A stretch of DNA of 53,602 nt, from positions 1 to 53,602 of the forward strand of contig JAPOOG010000060.1 in assembly GCA_026713545.1 (NCBI GenBank), written 5' to 3'. A program made the translations under genes and the position numbers. The notes beneath the pieces are model-generated. The model searched no databases and was not told the origin of the DNA. It saw nothing but the letters and a program-made list of their open reading frames with translations. Positions 25,153-33,048 of this stretch are shown here, one piece after another (the first letter of the stretch is position 1; every line of letters starts with the position of its first letter). Source of the DNA: Bryobacterales bacterium. Its GTDB lineage: Bacteria > Acidobacteriota > Terriglobia > Bryobacterales > UBA6623.

Positions 25153-25410
25153 AAAATACGATCCATCAAAACCGAGGCCTCATCCGGATCTCAACCCTTT
25201 TTGGAGAATTGGACTCACACAACTCCAGGATTTTTCAATCTCTCGTCCTCGCAGTCCGCGGCGAAACCCCGCGTAGCCCCGAGAGCGGCGAGTCGCACGG
25301 CTGACAAGGCGCGACGAGGGAGCATATTGGACATATGTGACCGAAGAACAACGCGGTTCAGTCGGGATGGATCGCTGCTTGAATGCAGCGGGGCTTTAGC
25401 CCACGGGCTG
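25153..25410. other. Gap between copy 1 of the 144-bp repeat and the DUF6988-like gene
   Basis: No gene. It includes the small dyad CATAT-TGGAC-ATATG around 25322-25336. Confidence 0.4.
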
Positions 25411-26202
25411 TTAGGGGCGCGGGCCGTTCTCGGCGGCGTATGCCCCAAGGCGGTCGCAGATAGATTGCGCCAGCGGCAGGTTGCCGGCAGCTTCCGCAAC
25501 CACGATCGAGGATGCCAGTTGGAACATATCCGCGCAGCGTAACGCCCGCCGGACGTGTTCAAGCGTGTAGTTCGACTGCAGTCCTGCAACCGACATGCGA
25601 GCTTCGATTTGCTCGAATCCGGTATGGGTGTAGCTGCAGAGCATGGCCCAGGGCGCACCCTCCAAGTACGGAAATTTCGTGTCGACGGCCTCCAGAGCCT
25701 TGACGATTTCTCCCTTGGGGGGAAATTTGTCCTGCTCGGCGCGGTCGACATCTTCCTCTGTTGCATCGTAAAGCAGCCAAAAACCCCGCGCCCACGCTTC
25801 GATCAGCGGCCGCTGAAGCGCCAAAGCCGAGCCGAAGCATTTCTCCTGTGTGAGAACCACAATCGCCTGGGCGTGTTCGATGGCAATGTGCAGACAGCCG
25901 GCTGCCAACCTCAGGCGCTTGTTGTCGCTCAAACCCGGCAATGTGAGGCCATCCAGTTGATCGGCCACCCAGAGCAGCGTCCGCTCCGATGGTTGCAACA
26001 ACTTGCTGACGGAGCCGTCGAACGACGAGTCTTGTTCGTTGACGGCCTCCGGCTCGGCGCAGAAGCGGCTGCGTGTTGCGGCGCCGACCCGAGTGCGTGA
26101 GGCTCGGCGTATCGCGGTAGCTTCCGCCCTCTCCATGGCAGCGGTCGCACCCATCGTGCGCGACTCTTGCGCCCGTCCAGCACCTGTGTCCTGCCTGATC
26201 AT
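25411..26202 (-). CDS. DUF6988-like helical protein, coupled to zeta-like kinase
   Basis: 263 residues from ATG 26202, fixed by an ATGA overlap with the upstream zeta-like gene. The first 60 residues are low-complexity and basic. The rest is all-helical, with LRLAAGCLHIAIEHAQAIVV and FGSALALQRPLIEAWARGFW, the pattern of DUF6988 proteins, whose R-P-L/x-E-A-x-x-R-G region recalls HEPN-type helical bundles. The function of the family is unknown. Its tight coupling to a toxin-like kinase suggests either an antitoxin or a second effector. The bicistron lies exactly between two direct repeats. Confidence 0.6.
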   Translation of the reverse strand: MIRQDTGAGRAQESRTMGATAAMERAEATAIRRASRTRVGAATRSRFCAEPEAVNEQDSSFDGSVSKLLQPSERTLLWVADQLDGLTLPGLSDNKRLRLAAGCLHIAIEHAQAIVVLTQEKCFGSALALQRPLIEAWARGFWLLYDATEEDVDRAEQDKFPPKGEIVKALEAVDTKFPYLEGAPWAMLCSYTHTGFEQIEARMSVAGLQSNYTLEHVRRALRCADMFQLASSIVVAEAAGNLPLAQSICDRLGAYAAENGPRP

Positions 26203-26726
26203 TGTCGGTTGCGTCCTGAGTCCAACAACTCCGGCGGATTCCTGGAATTGTCGTATACGGCCCACACGTCTACGAGACCACGGTACAGTGTTTCAAAATT
26301 GCGCCAACCGGCATGAAACCGTCGATGAACGATTGCTTCGGGAACGCCATGCCCGCCCTCACGCACCCGTTGCCTGATTCGGTCCATGGCGAACTCCGGC
26401 GTCGGTAACCTCAGGAAAAACAGCGTGACCTCGTAGCCGAGTTTCCGCCACACCGGTATCCAACGAGCGTAACTCCGTCCCGACAGCGTCGTCTCGAAAG
26501 CAAAAGTCTCGCCTTGTTTCACGTGTTCGCGGATCCTGCCGAGCATCATTCTCCCTGCGGACAAGGCCGCCCGGTCCGGCGCCAATGGACTCAGTCCTCG
26601 GCCCACCAGATCGGCGTTCACGAACAGATGACAATCGGCATCATTCGCCAGGTACTCCATCGCGAAAGTCGTCTTGCCCGCTCCGTTCGGCCCGGCGATG
26701 ATGATGATTCTCTTGGATTCGGCCAT
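26199..26726 (-). CDS. Zeta-toxin/AAA-like P-loop kinase
   Basis: A 175-residue P-loop protein from ATG 26726. Walker A is IAGPNGAGKTTFAMEYL (G12-T20). The zeta/UNAG-kinase hallmarks follow: FVNADLVGRGLSPL, SAGRMMLGRIREHVKQGETF, FAFETTLSGRSYARW, and FFLRLPTPEFAMDRIRQRVREGGHGVPE. Zeta toxins phosphorylate UDP-N-acetylglucosamine and stop wall synthesis; chromosomal relatives of this length are often annotated zeta toxin family but untested. No epsilon antitoxin is visible. The next gene (DUF6988-like) overlaps by 4 nt. The start excludes a 49-codon extension that lies within the repeat. Confidence 0.82.
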   Translation of the reverse strand: MAESKRIIIIAGPNGAGKTTFAMEYLANDADCHLFVNADLVGRGLSPLAPDRAALSAGRMMLGRIREHVKQGETFAFETTLSGRSYARWIPVWRKLGYEVTLFFLRLPTPEFAMDRIRQRVREGGHGVPEAIVHRRFHAGWRNFETLYRGLVDVWAVYDNSRNPPELLDSGRNRQ

Positions 26727-26742
26727 CGTCCGGAAACGATGC

Positions 26743-26886
26743 GTGCGATGCCCAGGCAAGCCCGCTCGCCTCACAGTGCGAACCTCTCTCCGGCCCGCCC
26801 ATTCTATCAGGGAGGCCCCAGTGATTCGTGTTCCCTGCCCCGCGGTTCCGCACAAGACCCATCGGCGCGGCACGGTGTTGCTTCAC
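26743..26886. repeat. 144-bp direct repeat, copy 2
   Basis: Same orientation and length as 25009-25152, with scattered substitutions (for example GCGAACC for GCGGACC, CCCAG for CGCGG). It lies 16 bp upstream of the zeta-like start codon. The two copies frame the zeta/DUF6988 pair. Confidence 0.8.
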
Positions 26887-26954
26887 CCTGACCGGAAAAA
26901 ATGAAGGTTCCGCAATGATCCGGTGAGCTGTGACTGAAAAGTCGCGGCCGTTGA

Positions 26955-26960
26955 TATAAT
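26955..26960 (+). promoter_or_regulatory. Consensus -10 box of the ferredoxin gene
   Basis: A perfect TATAAT ends 8 bp before the ATG at 26969. Transcription would start at or next to the ATG, giving a leaderless mRNA. The -35 region is weak (TGTGAC/TGACTG around 26930). Confidence 0.5.
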
Positions 26961-26968
26961 CACGGTAT

Positions 26969-27418
26969 ATGGCCGATCAACCCGCCGCCACAACTGACTC
27001 CAAACCCGCGGCCAAGCCCAGGGGCAGATTCAGACCCAAACCCAAGAAGCCGGAAGAACCGAAGATCCCGATCGATCTGGGCCTGGAAAAATCCTGGCCC
27101 TGGTCGGAAGGGCTCAACTTTCCCCGCAAGAAGAAACCGCCGCTGCTCGCCGTGATCAACGAGTGTTGCACCGGCTGCGCGGGGTCTCCCGTATGCATCA
27201 CGTACTGCCCGGTCGAAGAATGCATGTACTGGGTTGAGGACGAAGAAAATCCCCCCTTCGGCCGCATCGAGGTGGATTACCAGCTCTGCATCGGCTGCAA
27301 GAAATGCATCAGCAAGGGTCCCGACGACACATTCCTGGACGGTTGCCCCTGGGACGCCATCGACATGGTGCCCCTGGCCGAAGTCGAAGAGAAGCTGGAA
27401 GTGAAGTTCAACTACTGA
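26969..27418 (+). CDS. 4Fe-4S dicluster ferredoxin-like protein
   Basis: A 149-residue protein. The first 35 residues are alanine-, proline- and lysine-rich (KPRGRFRPKPKKPEEPK). The core carries two cysteine clusters: ECCTGCAGSPVCITYCPVEEC, and LCIGCKKC with a later GCPWDAI. This suits two 4Fe-4S clusters, with a loop of the pyruvate/indolepyruvate-ferredoxin or CooF type. It should carry electrons in the cytosol, but no oxidoreductase partner is adjacent. The gene has its own promoter and ends 2 bp before a dispersed repeat. Confidence 0.85.
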   Translation: MADQPAATTDSKPAAKPRGRFRPKPKKPEEPKIPIDLGLEKSWPWSEGLNFPRKKKPPLLAVINECCTGCAGSPVCITYCPVEECMYWVEDEENPPFGRIEVDYQLCIGCKKCISKGPDDTFLDGCPWDAIDMVPLAEVEEKLEVKFNY

Positions 27419-27420
27419 CC

Positions 27421-27592
27421 TGAAACATCCTCCTGATCAAGAGGTGCAGACACTGATCCGGATGTCTCCCGCTTGAATGATCCGTACACGGGCGGAGGAA
27501 AAACTAGCGAGGAAGTCCTCAGGCCGACAAGTAGGACAACGGATCGTCGCGTCAACTTGACTCGAATGTGAACCTTGGCAGCGAAGAAAAAA
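27421..27592. repeat. Dispersed repeat family 2, longest copy (alpha and beta blocks)
   Basis: The alpha block (27421-27484, starting TGAAACATCCTCCTGAT) recurs at 39189-39253. The beta block (27504-27592, starting CTAGCGAGGAAGTCCTC, ending GCAGCGAAGAAAAAA) recurs inverted at 36987-37076 and degenerately at 32095-32184. All copies are intergenic. Confidence 0.7.
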
Positions 27593-27719
27593 CCAGGTGC
27601 TCCTGAGTTTTTCTGCGCTGCTTTTCCTCCGCTCACGAGGAAGTGGCACGCGAGGCCATACCGCGAGCGGAATGTCCACGCTTTCCCCCCTGCCTAGGGG
27701 AAGTGCTGAGCCGAATGGA

Positions 27720-27769
27720 TCGCCGGCCCCCAAGGCGATCAGGACGTTCACATCCAGAAGCGCTCGTAT
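27720..27769 (-). pseudogene. vapC toxin, decapitated: only the first PIN strand remains
   Basis: Directly after the vapB stop the minus strand reads IRALLDVNVLIALGAGDP, the N-terminal strand of a PIN-domain VapC with its first catalytic Asp. Homology then stops, and unrelated sequence leads into repeat family 2. About 120 residues of the toxin are gone. No ATG precedes it (the frame begins at an ATA next to the vapB TGA). Confidence 0.65.
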
Positions 27770-28020
27770 CAGTCGCCAACCTCTTCGCGCAGCCGGTCGA
27801 TCAGTTCGTTGGTGACGACACCGCCGCGTTTGGGGAAGGGACGGAAGCCGAACTCGGCAAGCGATTCCATCGGTTGACTCTCGGGGGCATCCTGCTCTAC
27901 TCCCTCCAGCGATTTCCGCAGCAGACCCGATACCACGGCGCCGGTGGTTTTCGACTCGCGTCTCGCGACTTCCTTGACGGCAATCAACAGGTCATCGTCG
28001 ATATCGAGAGTGGTTCGCAT
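27769..28020 (-). CDS. VapB-like antitoxin
   Basis: An 83-residue protein with the opening MRTTLDIDDDLLIAVKEVAR, typical of ribbon-helix-helix VapB/DUF2191 antitoxins, and a C-terminal toxin-binding tail (FRPFPKRGGVVTNELIDRLR). It should bind DNA as a dimer and neutralise a VapC ribonuclease. Its cognate vapC has been cut down to a few codons, so this is an orphan antitoxin. The chosen ATG gives the canonical MRTT start rather than an upstream extension. Confidence 0.85.
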   Translation of the reverse strand: MRTTLDIDDDLLIAVKEVARRESKTTGAVVSGLLRKSLEGVEQDAPESQPMESLAEFGFRPFPKRGGVVTNELIDRLREEVGD

Positions 28021-28294
28021 GGTGGTGTCCCATCGGCAGGCAAAGGAGCATGATGCTATCGCACCAAGCATCCATCAATGTAGATGGTTTTGCTTTGAGG
28101 GCAAAAGAGCTGAGCAGTTGACGACCGGCTCATCAGGCACAGGATGTTGCCGCAGGTGCCGCGCTTGCCGGTCGAGAAGTCACCGCGGTGATCTGCTCCC
28201 CCAATACCAACGTCAGTTCGACCGCAAGGTCCCGCGGCAGAGCCTGTTGAAAGTCACCCAAGCTAATGGGCGTTACGATTCAAGACGCACTTCG
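28021..28294. other. Intergenic stretch without a supported gene
   Basis: A plus-strand frame around 28150 gives ALAGREVTAVICSPNTNVSS, which may be a leftover of some coding sequence, but it has no start and soon ends. Confidence 0.3.
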
Positions 28295-29383
28295 CTACAC
28301 CAGATATTCCACAGCCTGCAATACCCCTTTGATGTAGCCGTAGCCCCAGGCGAAGCCCTGGAGCTGGTCCGGGTCGTCGGAGTGACGCGGCATATGGTCG
28401 GGCATCAGCATGTAGGGGTAGTCGACTTCGTAGAGCACCTTGGCCAGCTCGATCATGTTCATGTCGCCCTCGTCCTGCCAGACTTCCATGAAGTCGTCGC
28501 GCTTGCCGCGGATGTTGCGGAAGTGGATGTTGAAGATCTTCTTGCGCTCGCCGAAGTAGCGCACGACGCCGGGAAGTTCACGGGCGGGGTCCTGGAGCAT
28601 TTCACCGGTCGTGCCGAGGCACAGGTTGAGGCCGTGATAGGGGCTCTCTTGTATCGAGACGAGTTTCTTGAGTCCCTCGACGGTGCCGAGCACGCGGTCC
28701 ACGCCTTTATAGCCGCTAGGCGGCACGCCGGGGTCGTGCGGATGGCACATGGCGCGGATCTTGTACTCGTTGCACACGGGGATGACACGGTCGAGGTAAT
28801 ACGTGATGCGCTCCCAGAAGGTGTCCGCATCCACTTCGCCCACTTCGGGCTCCGGCGGGTCGTCCTTGACTTCATCGAACTTCCAGGTGCTGTACATCGA
28901 ACCGCCGCGTCCCGGCGTGAGGCCCGAGCGGACGCCGAACAGCACCCGCATGTTGTATTTGAACGCCGGAATGCCGCTCTTCGCGCAGGCCTGAATCAGG
29001 TTCTGCATATACTCGATCTCGCGGTCGCGGTCGGGTTCTTTGCCGAGCATGATCGCCGCTGGCGGGGGACTGCCGAGCAGAGGCGGCTGGACCACATCGA
29101 GGTGCACGCCGTGCTTCTCGACGAGTTCCCGAGCCCGGGAAAAGTCGTCGGCCATGGTGTCGTCGTTGACGTCATGGGGCCAGCAGGCGATGTGGTCGAC
29201 GCCGTGGCGCTTGATGTACTCCAGGATCTCGGGCGTCGGCCGCCAATGCTGCGTGCCGGCATGCATGCGCATCGGCTTCTTCTGACTGGAGGCGGTGGAA
29301 TCGTAAGGGCTTCGTGCGTTGCAGCCCGGCAAGGCGGCGCACGCGGCGGCGGCGCCCGCGGTGAGGAAGTTTCTGCGTTTCAT
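28295..29383 (-). CDS. Mannonate dehydratase (UxuA)-like TIM-barrel protein, exported
   Basis: 362 residues from ATG 29383 (an in-frame ATG at 29395 is possible). The N-terminus MKRRNFLTAGAAAACAALPGC combines a Tat-like RR motif with a lipobox. The barrel shows the mannonate dehydratase signature: RAMCHPHDPGVPPSGYKGVD, LNLCLGTTGEML, FNIHFRNIRGKRDDFMEVW and a C-terminal YMLMPDHMPRHSDDP. UxuA dehydrates D-mannonate to 2-keto-3-deoxygluconate in uronate use. An exported location is odd for that cytosolic role and suggests another sugar acid as substrate. No other uronate gene is near. Confidence 0.78.
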   Translation of the reverse strand: MKRRNFLTAGAAAACAALPGCNARSPYDSTASSQKKPMRMHAGTQHWRPTPEILEYIKRHGVDHIACWPHDVNDDTMADDFSRARELVEKHGVHLDVVQPPLLGSPPPAAIMLGKEPDRDREIEYMQNLIQACAKSGIPAFKYNMRVLFGVRSGLTPGRGGSMYSTWKFDEVKDDPPEPEVGEVDADTFWERITYYLDRVIPVCNEYKIRAMCHPHDPGVPPSGYKGVDRVLGTVEGLKKLVSIQESPYHGLNLCLGTTGEMLQDPARELPGVVRYFGERKKIFNIHFRNIRGKRDDFMEVWQDEGDMNMIELAKVLYEVDYPYMLMPDHMPRHSDDPDQLQGFAWGYGYIKGVLQAVEYLV

Positions 29384-29479
29384 GACAGGATGCATCGCAA
29401 CAGATACGGGGACGTGGTGTCAACTCCGATCCGCCGGCGCGTCCAATGAGCGGCATGGACCCCTTCGGCGACGGGCCGC

Positions 29480-29610
29480 CAGATGGAGCGCCCGCGCAGA
29501 TCGGCGTGGTCCTCGACATTGCGAAAGCTGAGAGCGAACCGATGGTACAGCCAAACGGCATGGCTGATGACTTCGGGCGGGAAGCGGTGGCGTCGATACA
29601 GCGATTCCAT
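29480..29610 (-). pseudogene. IS6-family transposase N-terminal fragment
   Basis: The minus strand reads YRRHRFPPEVISHAVWLYH, then RFALSFRNVED, the hallmark N-terminus of IS6/IS26-type transposases (YRRHRFPPEII.HAVWLY.RF.LS.RDVE). After about 43 residues homology is lost and the DDE catalytic domain is absent. It is a truncated, inactive insertion sequence. The surrounding 29396-29886 has no intact gene. Confidence 0.75.
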
Positions 29611-29886
29611 GAGCCGGTTGTCGCTGACCGCTGTTAACCTGACAATGCCGTGCGAACAGCCCGACAACCAACGGGGTATGACGGGTGAGGGGGCACGGGA
29701 GGGGGTGCCCGAGGTCGCCATCATCCGCCAAACGTCAAAATTCGACCCGATCGACCTGCCGGGACTACTCTATTGGCACGCGCTGCCGCCATAGCGCACT
29801 GGCGTATTTCGGCAGCATAGCCCGTGGTATCGGCCAAACCGTAGCCCGGCTGAGAACGATAGGTGTGCAGGCGCCCCGGAGGATCC

Positions 29887-30366
29887 ATGTCTCGATTCAC
29901 TGACCCCCAGCCGGCTGCCGCGGCCGCGCTGGCGTTGCTCGGATGCTGGGCCGCGCTGTCTCCACCGCGCGCGCATGCCGCGACCGAAGAAATCCTTGCC
30001 GCCGCAGCCGCCTGCGCGCAGATCGACTGGAGGGACCAGGCAGGCGCAGAGCGCGCCCATACCTATCGGCAAGCGGTCGCCTGCTTCAAGACGCTCTACG
30101 TGCGCGTCGCCCTCGGCCCTGACGCACACCTGGCGTTTGACACCGAACTCGCGAATCGGCTCGACGCACTCGAAACGGCCTACCGCGACAGCCGCGAAAT
30201 CTGTCGCCTCCGCGAGGACTTGGGCGTCAGCGATAGAAGCTGCGGCACGAGCAGCCTTGCGCCTCACGAGTTCGTCGTCTTGCTGAAGACGATGATCCTC
30301 AACGAAGATGCTGGCTGGGTGCGCCGCGACCCGGCACTGGCCAGGGCGCTACGGCTGGACGAATGA
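29887..30366 (+). CDS. Predicted secreted protein of unknown function
   Basis: 159 residues from ATG 29887, with a good ribosome-binding sequence (GGAGG). The N-terminus is a signal peptide (AALALLGCWAALSPPRAHAA). The mature part is helical and has four cysteines (AACAQ, VACFK, EICRL, RSCGT), which could form two disulfides in the periplasm. I recognise no family. It stands alone between an IS6 fragment and a convergent thioesterase. Confidence 0.6.
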   Translation: MSRFTDPQPAAAAALALLGCWAALSPPRAHAATEEILAAAAACAQIDWRDQAGAERAHTYRQAVACFKTLYVRVALGPDAHLAFDTELANRLDALETAYRDSREICRLREDLGVSDRSCGTSSLAPHEFVVLLKTMILNEDAGWVRRDPALARALRLDE

Positions 30367-30430
30367 ACACGTCGCCTTTACGCGGGCGCCGCGGAACAGT
30401 CCCACACGCCAGCCGCGCGGATGATCGCCC

Positions 30431-30868
30431 TCAGTTTGTTTGGCTGGCGCCCTCGGAAGGCGTTGCCAGCTTCGCAATCGTGCCTTGCGCGGTCGCGCAC
30501 AAGCGATCAGCGCCCTGTTCCGACGCAAAGAGATCGCATCGGCAAACGGCCTGGGTTCGTCCGCGATGAACGACCGCTGCCCGGGCGAGCAGCGAATCGC
30601 CCTGGACGGGCCTCAGGTAGTTGATCTTGAACTCGGAAGTCACCACATCGACCCCCAGAACGCTGCCGCCCGCGAAGGTAAGGGCATTGTCCGCGGCATA
30701 GCTGATGACTCCCCCATGGACGAATCCATGCTGCTCCTTCAGCTCGTCTCGAATCGGAATCCTGAGTTCAGCTTTCCCCTCCCCAAAGTGGAGCAACTCG
30801 GCGCCCAGGAGAACGCTGAAAGGTTGCGACGCGAGAATCCGCCGTCCCGGACCAAGCATGTCGGGCAT
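30431..30868 (-). CDS. PaaI-family hotdog thioesterase
   Basis: 145 residues with the hotdog core. The signature HGFVHGGVISYAADNALTFA holds the catalytic region of PaaI/YdiI-type acyl-CoA thioesterases. The strands VTSEFKINYLRPVQGDSLLA and TQAVCRCDLFA follow the usual order. Members hydrolyse phenylacetyl-, hydroxybenzoyl- or medium-chain acyl-CoA; the substrate here is unknown. Intact and apparently monocistronic. Confidence 0.88.
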   Translation of the reverse strand: MPDMLGPGRRILASQPFSVLLGAELLHFGEGKAELRIPIRDELKEQHGFVHGGVISYAADNALTFAGGSVLGVDVVTSEFKINYLRPVQGDSLLARAAVVHRGRTQAVCRCDLFASEQGADRLCATAQGTIAKLATPSEGASQTN

Positions 30869-31051
30869 CGAGCGTAGCTTAACACCCTGACGGCCAAGGG
30901 ACTCCGCTGCCGTCGGAATCGCACAGGCCGAGCCTCCGTTTCGACAGGACGAATGCGATATGACGAAAACGATGCTTTCCGCTACAGCCCGGAGTAAGTA
31001 GGCGAAGCCCGATATGGGAGCCGTGTTTGGAGGAATGGGTAGGGCTGCGTG

Positions 31052-31960
31052 TCAGCCGTTGGGGCTTCGCGAATCTTCCGGCTCCCCGGAAGCGTTGTCC
31101 TGATCACCGGGCTGCTGGTCTCCCTGCAGCAGCATCCGGTGCTTGGGTGGAACGTTGTAAATCGGACCCATTCTCGAGTTCAAGAAAGCAACAACCGTGG
31201 CCGGGGCGACAAGCCATATGTACAACCCGGTAATTTGCCTGCTTTGCTCCTCGCTGGATCCACCGATACGTGACGTGAGACGGGGGATTGCTTGCGCAGC
31301 CAACATGGTAATCGCCAAGGTAGTCCACCCTGGCCATCGTTTCTTGAACGGGCGGGGGATAAGAACCCTGTGCACGGACGTCTTTGGCAAGGTGTGTTTC
31401 TGCCCGTCCTTGAGCCTCAGAGTTATGGAGTCGGCCGTGGCCGATTCGAAGCGGCCCTTGATCTTCCAACTCCCTTGAGGGGCTGCGTCCCGATACAGAT
31501 GCGCCACGGTCTTGGTATCGTGCGCTACGGCCTGCACTCGGGACCAGTCCGCCTTCTTCGCCAACATGATCAAGAGCCGCTGATAGGCGGCCGAGCCTTT
31601 GATCTTGTCGTTCCTCCGCAGAAAATCCCAGGGCAGCCGGCCGGCTAAGCTGTACAGCCTCGGGTTGGCGCCCGCATCCAGCAACGCCTCGATCACGGCT
31701 GGGTCGCCGCTATCCCGCGCCGCCCGGTGCAGGGCGGTGAGTCCTTGCGTGTCCTGCTCGTTCAGGTCCTCCCCCGCGCTGAGGCAGGCCTTCACCTGCT
31801 CCACGGTGGCGGTTGCGAAAAACTTCTCTGTATTCCAACCCTGGCAGCTCTCGGCCGCTGCGGGCGGCGGCTGTACTGCGGCCAGTAGCAGTAGAAGCAC
31901 TAGCCCACTAGCGGTGATCTTCTTGAGAAGACGGCCGCACTTCCCAATGAGCCCCCTCAT
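31052..31960 (-). CDS. Ankyrin-repeat membrane protein
   Basis: 302 residues with a signal or anchor segment (ASGLVLLLLLAAVQPPPAAA). One to two ankyrin repeats follow: DLNEQDTQGLTALHRAARDS, then VIEALLDAGANPRLYSLAGR. A middle region (about 150-210) looks like a small beta domain (GRFESATADSITLRLKDGQK). Two further hydrophobic stretches are at about 215-230 and 245-262 (TGLYIWLVAPATVVAFLNS). Ankyrin repeats bind proteins, so the N-terminal part probably sits in the periplasm. Function unknown. Neighbours do not suggest a partner. Confidence 0.72.
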   Translation of the reverse strand: MRGLIGKCGRLLKKITASGLVLLLLLAAVQPPPAAAESCQGWNTEKFFATATVEQVKACLSAGEDLNEQDTQGLTALHRAARDSGDPAVIEALLDAGANPRLYSLAGRLPWDFLRRNDKIKGSAAYQRLLIMLAKKADWSRVQAVAHDTKTVAHLYRDAAPQGSWKIKGRFESATADSITLRLKDGQKHTLPKTSVHRVLIPRPFKKRWPGWTTLAITMLAAQAIPRLTSRIGGSSEEQSRQITGLYIWLVAPATVVAFLNSRMGPIYNVPPKHRMLLQGDQQPGDQDNASGEPEDSRSPNG

Positions 31961-32094
31961 GGCAACGTCATGGTAGCAACAAGCTGAGAGGCCGAACGAA
32001 TGACCGGACCTTTGATAGTGATGACCAAGACACTTCTCCTTGACAAGAAGGTATCCCCTTCACAGAAGCCATCCAGACTGTGTGAAAACTGGGA

Positions 32095-32184
32095 CTAGCG
32101 AGGCTCCGCCTCCGACCAACAAACAGGACAACTGATCGCCGCGAGAACTTGACTCAAATGTCAACCTTAGCCAGCGACAAGAAA
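32095..32184. repeat. Repeat family 2, degenerate beta block
   Basis: Begins CTAGCGAGG and continues with AGGACAACTGATCGCCGCG and AACTTGACTCAAATG, matching 27504-27592 with many changes. It adjoins the methyltransferase fragment. Confidence 0.55.
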
Positions 32185-32328
32185 ACTGGAGCGGATTCTC
32201 ATTGCAACTCCACCCGGGGGCTGTGGGCGGTGCCTGAGAAAAGCCGCAAGTCGGAGCCTCGATATACCCCACCGGGGCCTCGGCGGGCGAGCCTGCAGTG
32301 CAAGAATGCGCTTGAGCAGCAATCCAGT

Positions 32329-32649
32329 ATGGCTTCCAACTACCTGTACCACGGCCACAATCTGGACATTCTCCGCCCCTGCATCCGTGACGAAACTGTA
32401 GACCTGGTTTATCTCGACCCTTCTTTCAAGAGTGACCAGAACTACAACGTCCTGTTTCAGGAGAAAGACGGCTCGCAGACGGCTTCCCGGATCAAGGCGT
32501 TCGTTGACACTTGGCAGTGAGATGAAGCAGCAGCTCGTTCATATGAAGAGACAGTGGAGGCTGGGGGTCAGTTAGCAGCCCGTGTCAAAAGCCCCGTGGT
32601 ACGAAGGAAAAAGCGCGGCGGGCTCCTGCTCATCCTCGGCGCGGAGTGA
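32329..32649 (+). pseudogene. Site-specific DNA methyltransferase, N-terminal fragment with in-frame TGA
   Basis: The frame from ATG 32329 reads SNYLYHGHNLDILRPCIRDE, then VDLVYLDPSFKSDQNYNVLF, the opening of type III-like/adenine-specific methyltransferases (motif IV DPPF, here DPSF). The protein stops at TGA (32518-32520) after VDTWQ. The same frame continues with DEAAARSYEETVEAGGQLA, exactly as in intact homologues, which usually have a Trp there. Homology ends near 32575, and the frame closes at 32649. The catalytic Pro-to-Ser change, the stop and the truncation show a dead gene. Confidence 0.75.
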
Positions 32650-33048
32650 GGAGGATGGCGATCCGGGTGATCTCCTCCTCGCGCAGGAAAAGCGAACGAC
32701 AAAGCCGACGAGCTTAGGCGGTCGTCTGCGTGGTCGCTCTCGCCGGCAAGCTCAGAACCGCCGTTGGAACAAAAAAAATGTCCGTCGCCCGAAGGGTTAC
32801 GCGCCGCTTCCGGCCTATGAAGAAAAAGGCCCAGAGGGTGCAGCGCGGTGTTCCTCGAACGACCAGACGTTACGTCATCGGCCCCAGGGCGCGTAACGCC
32901 GCCTGCGTGACTCTTGCCACGGGCTGTTAGCCCAGGCCTTGAATCAGCTTCGCTCCATCAGGCCCCTTTTGGGGTTCGGCTCGTCCAGCTCAGGGTATGG
33001 TCAGGTTGGCGAGAGTACTGTTGGTTAGTTCCCGGAGGTCAACTACCT
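32650..33048. other. Gene-free stretch after the methyltransferase fragment
   Basis: No supported gene. Arginine-rich short frames are present but have no recognisable features. Confidence 0.4.

Noticed and set aside
27944..29449. A 501-codon plus-strand frame opposite the UxuA-like gene
   Set aside because: Antisense shadow; the UxuA-like signature is on the minus strand.
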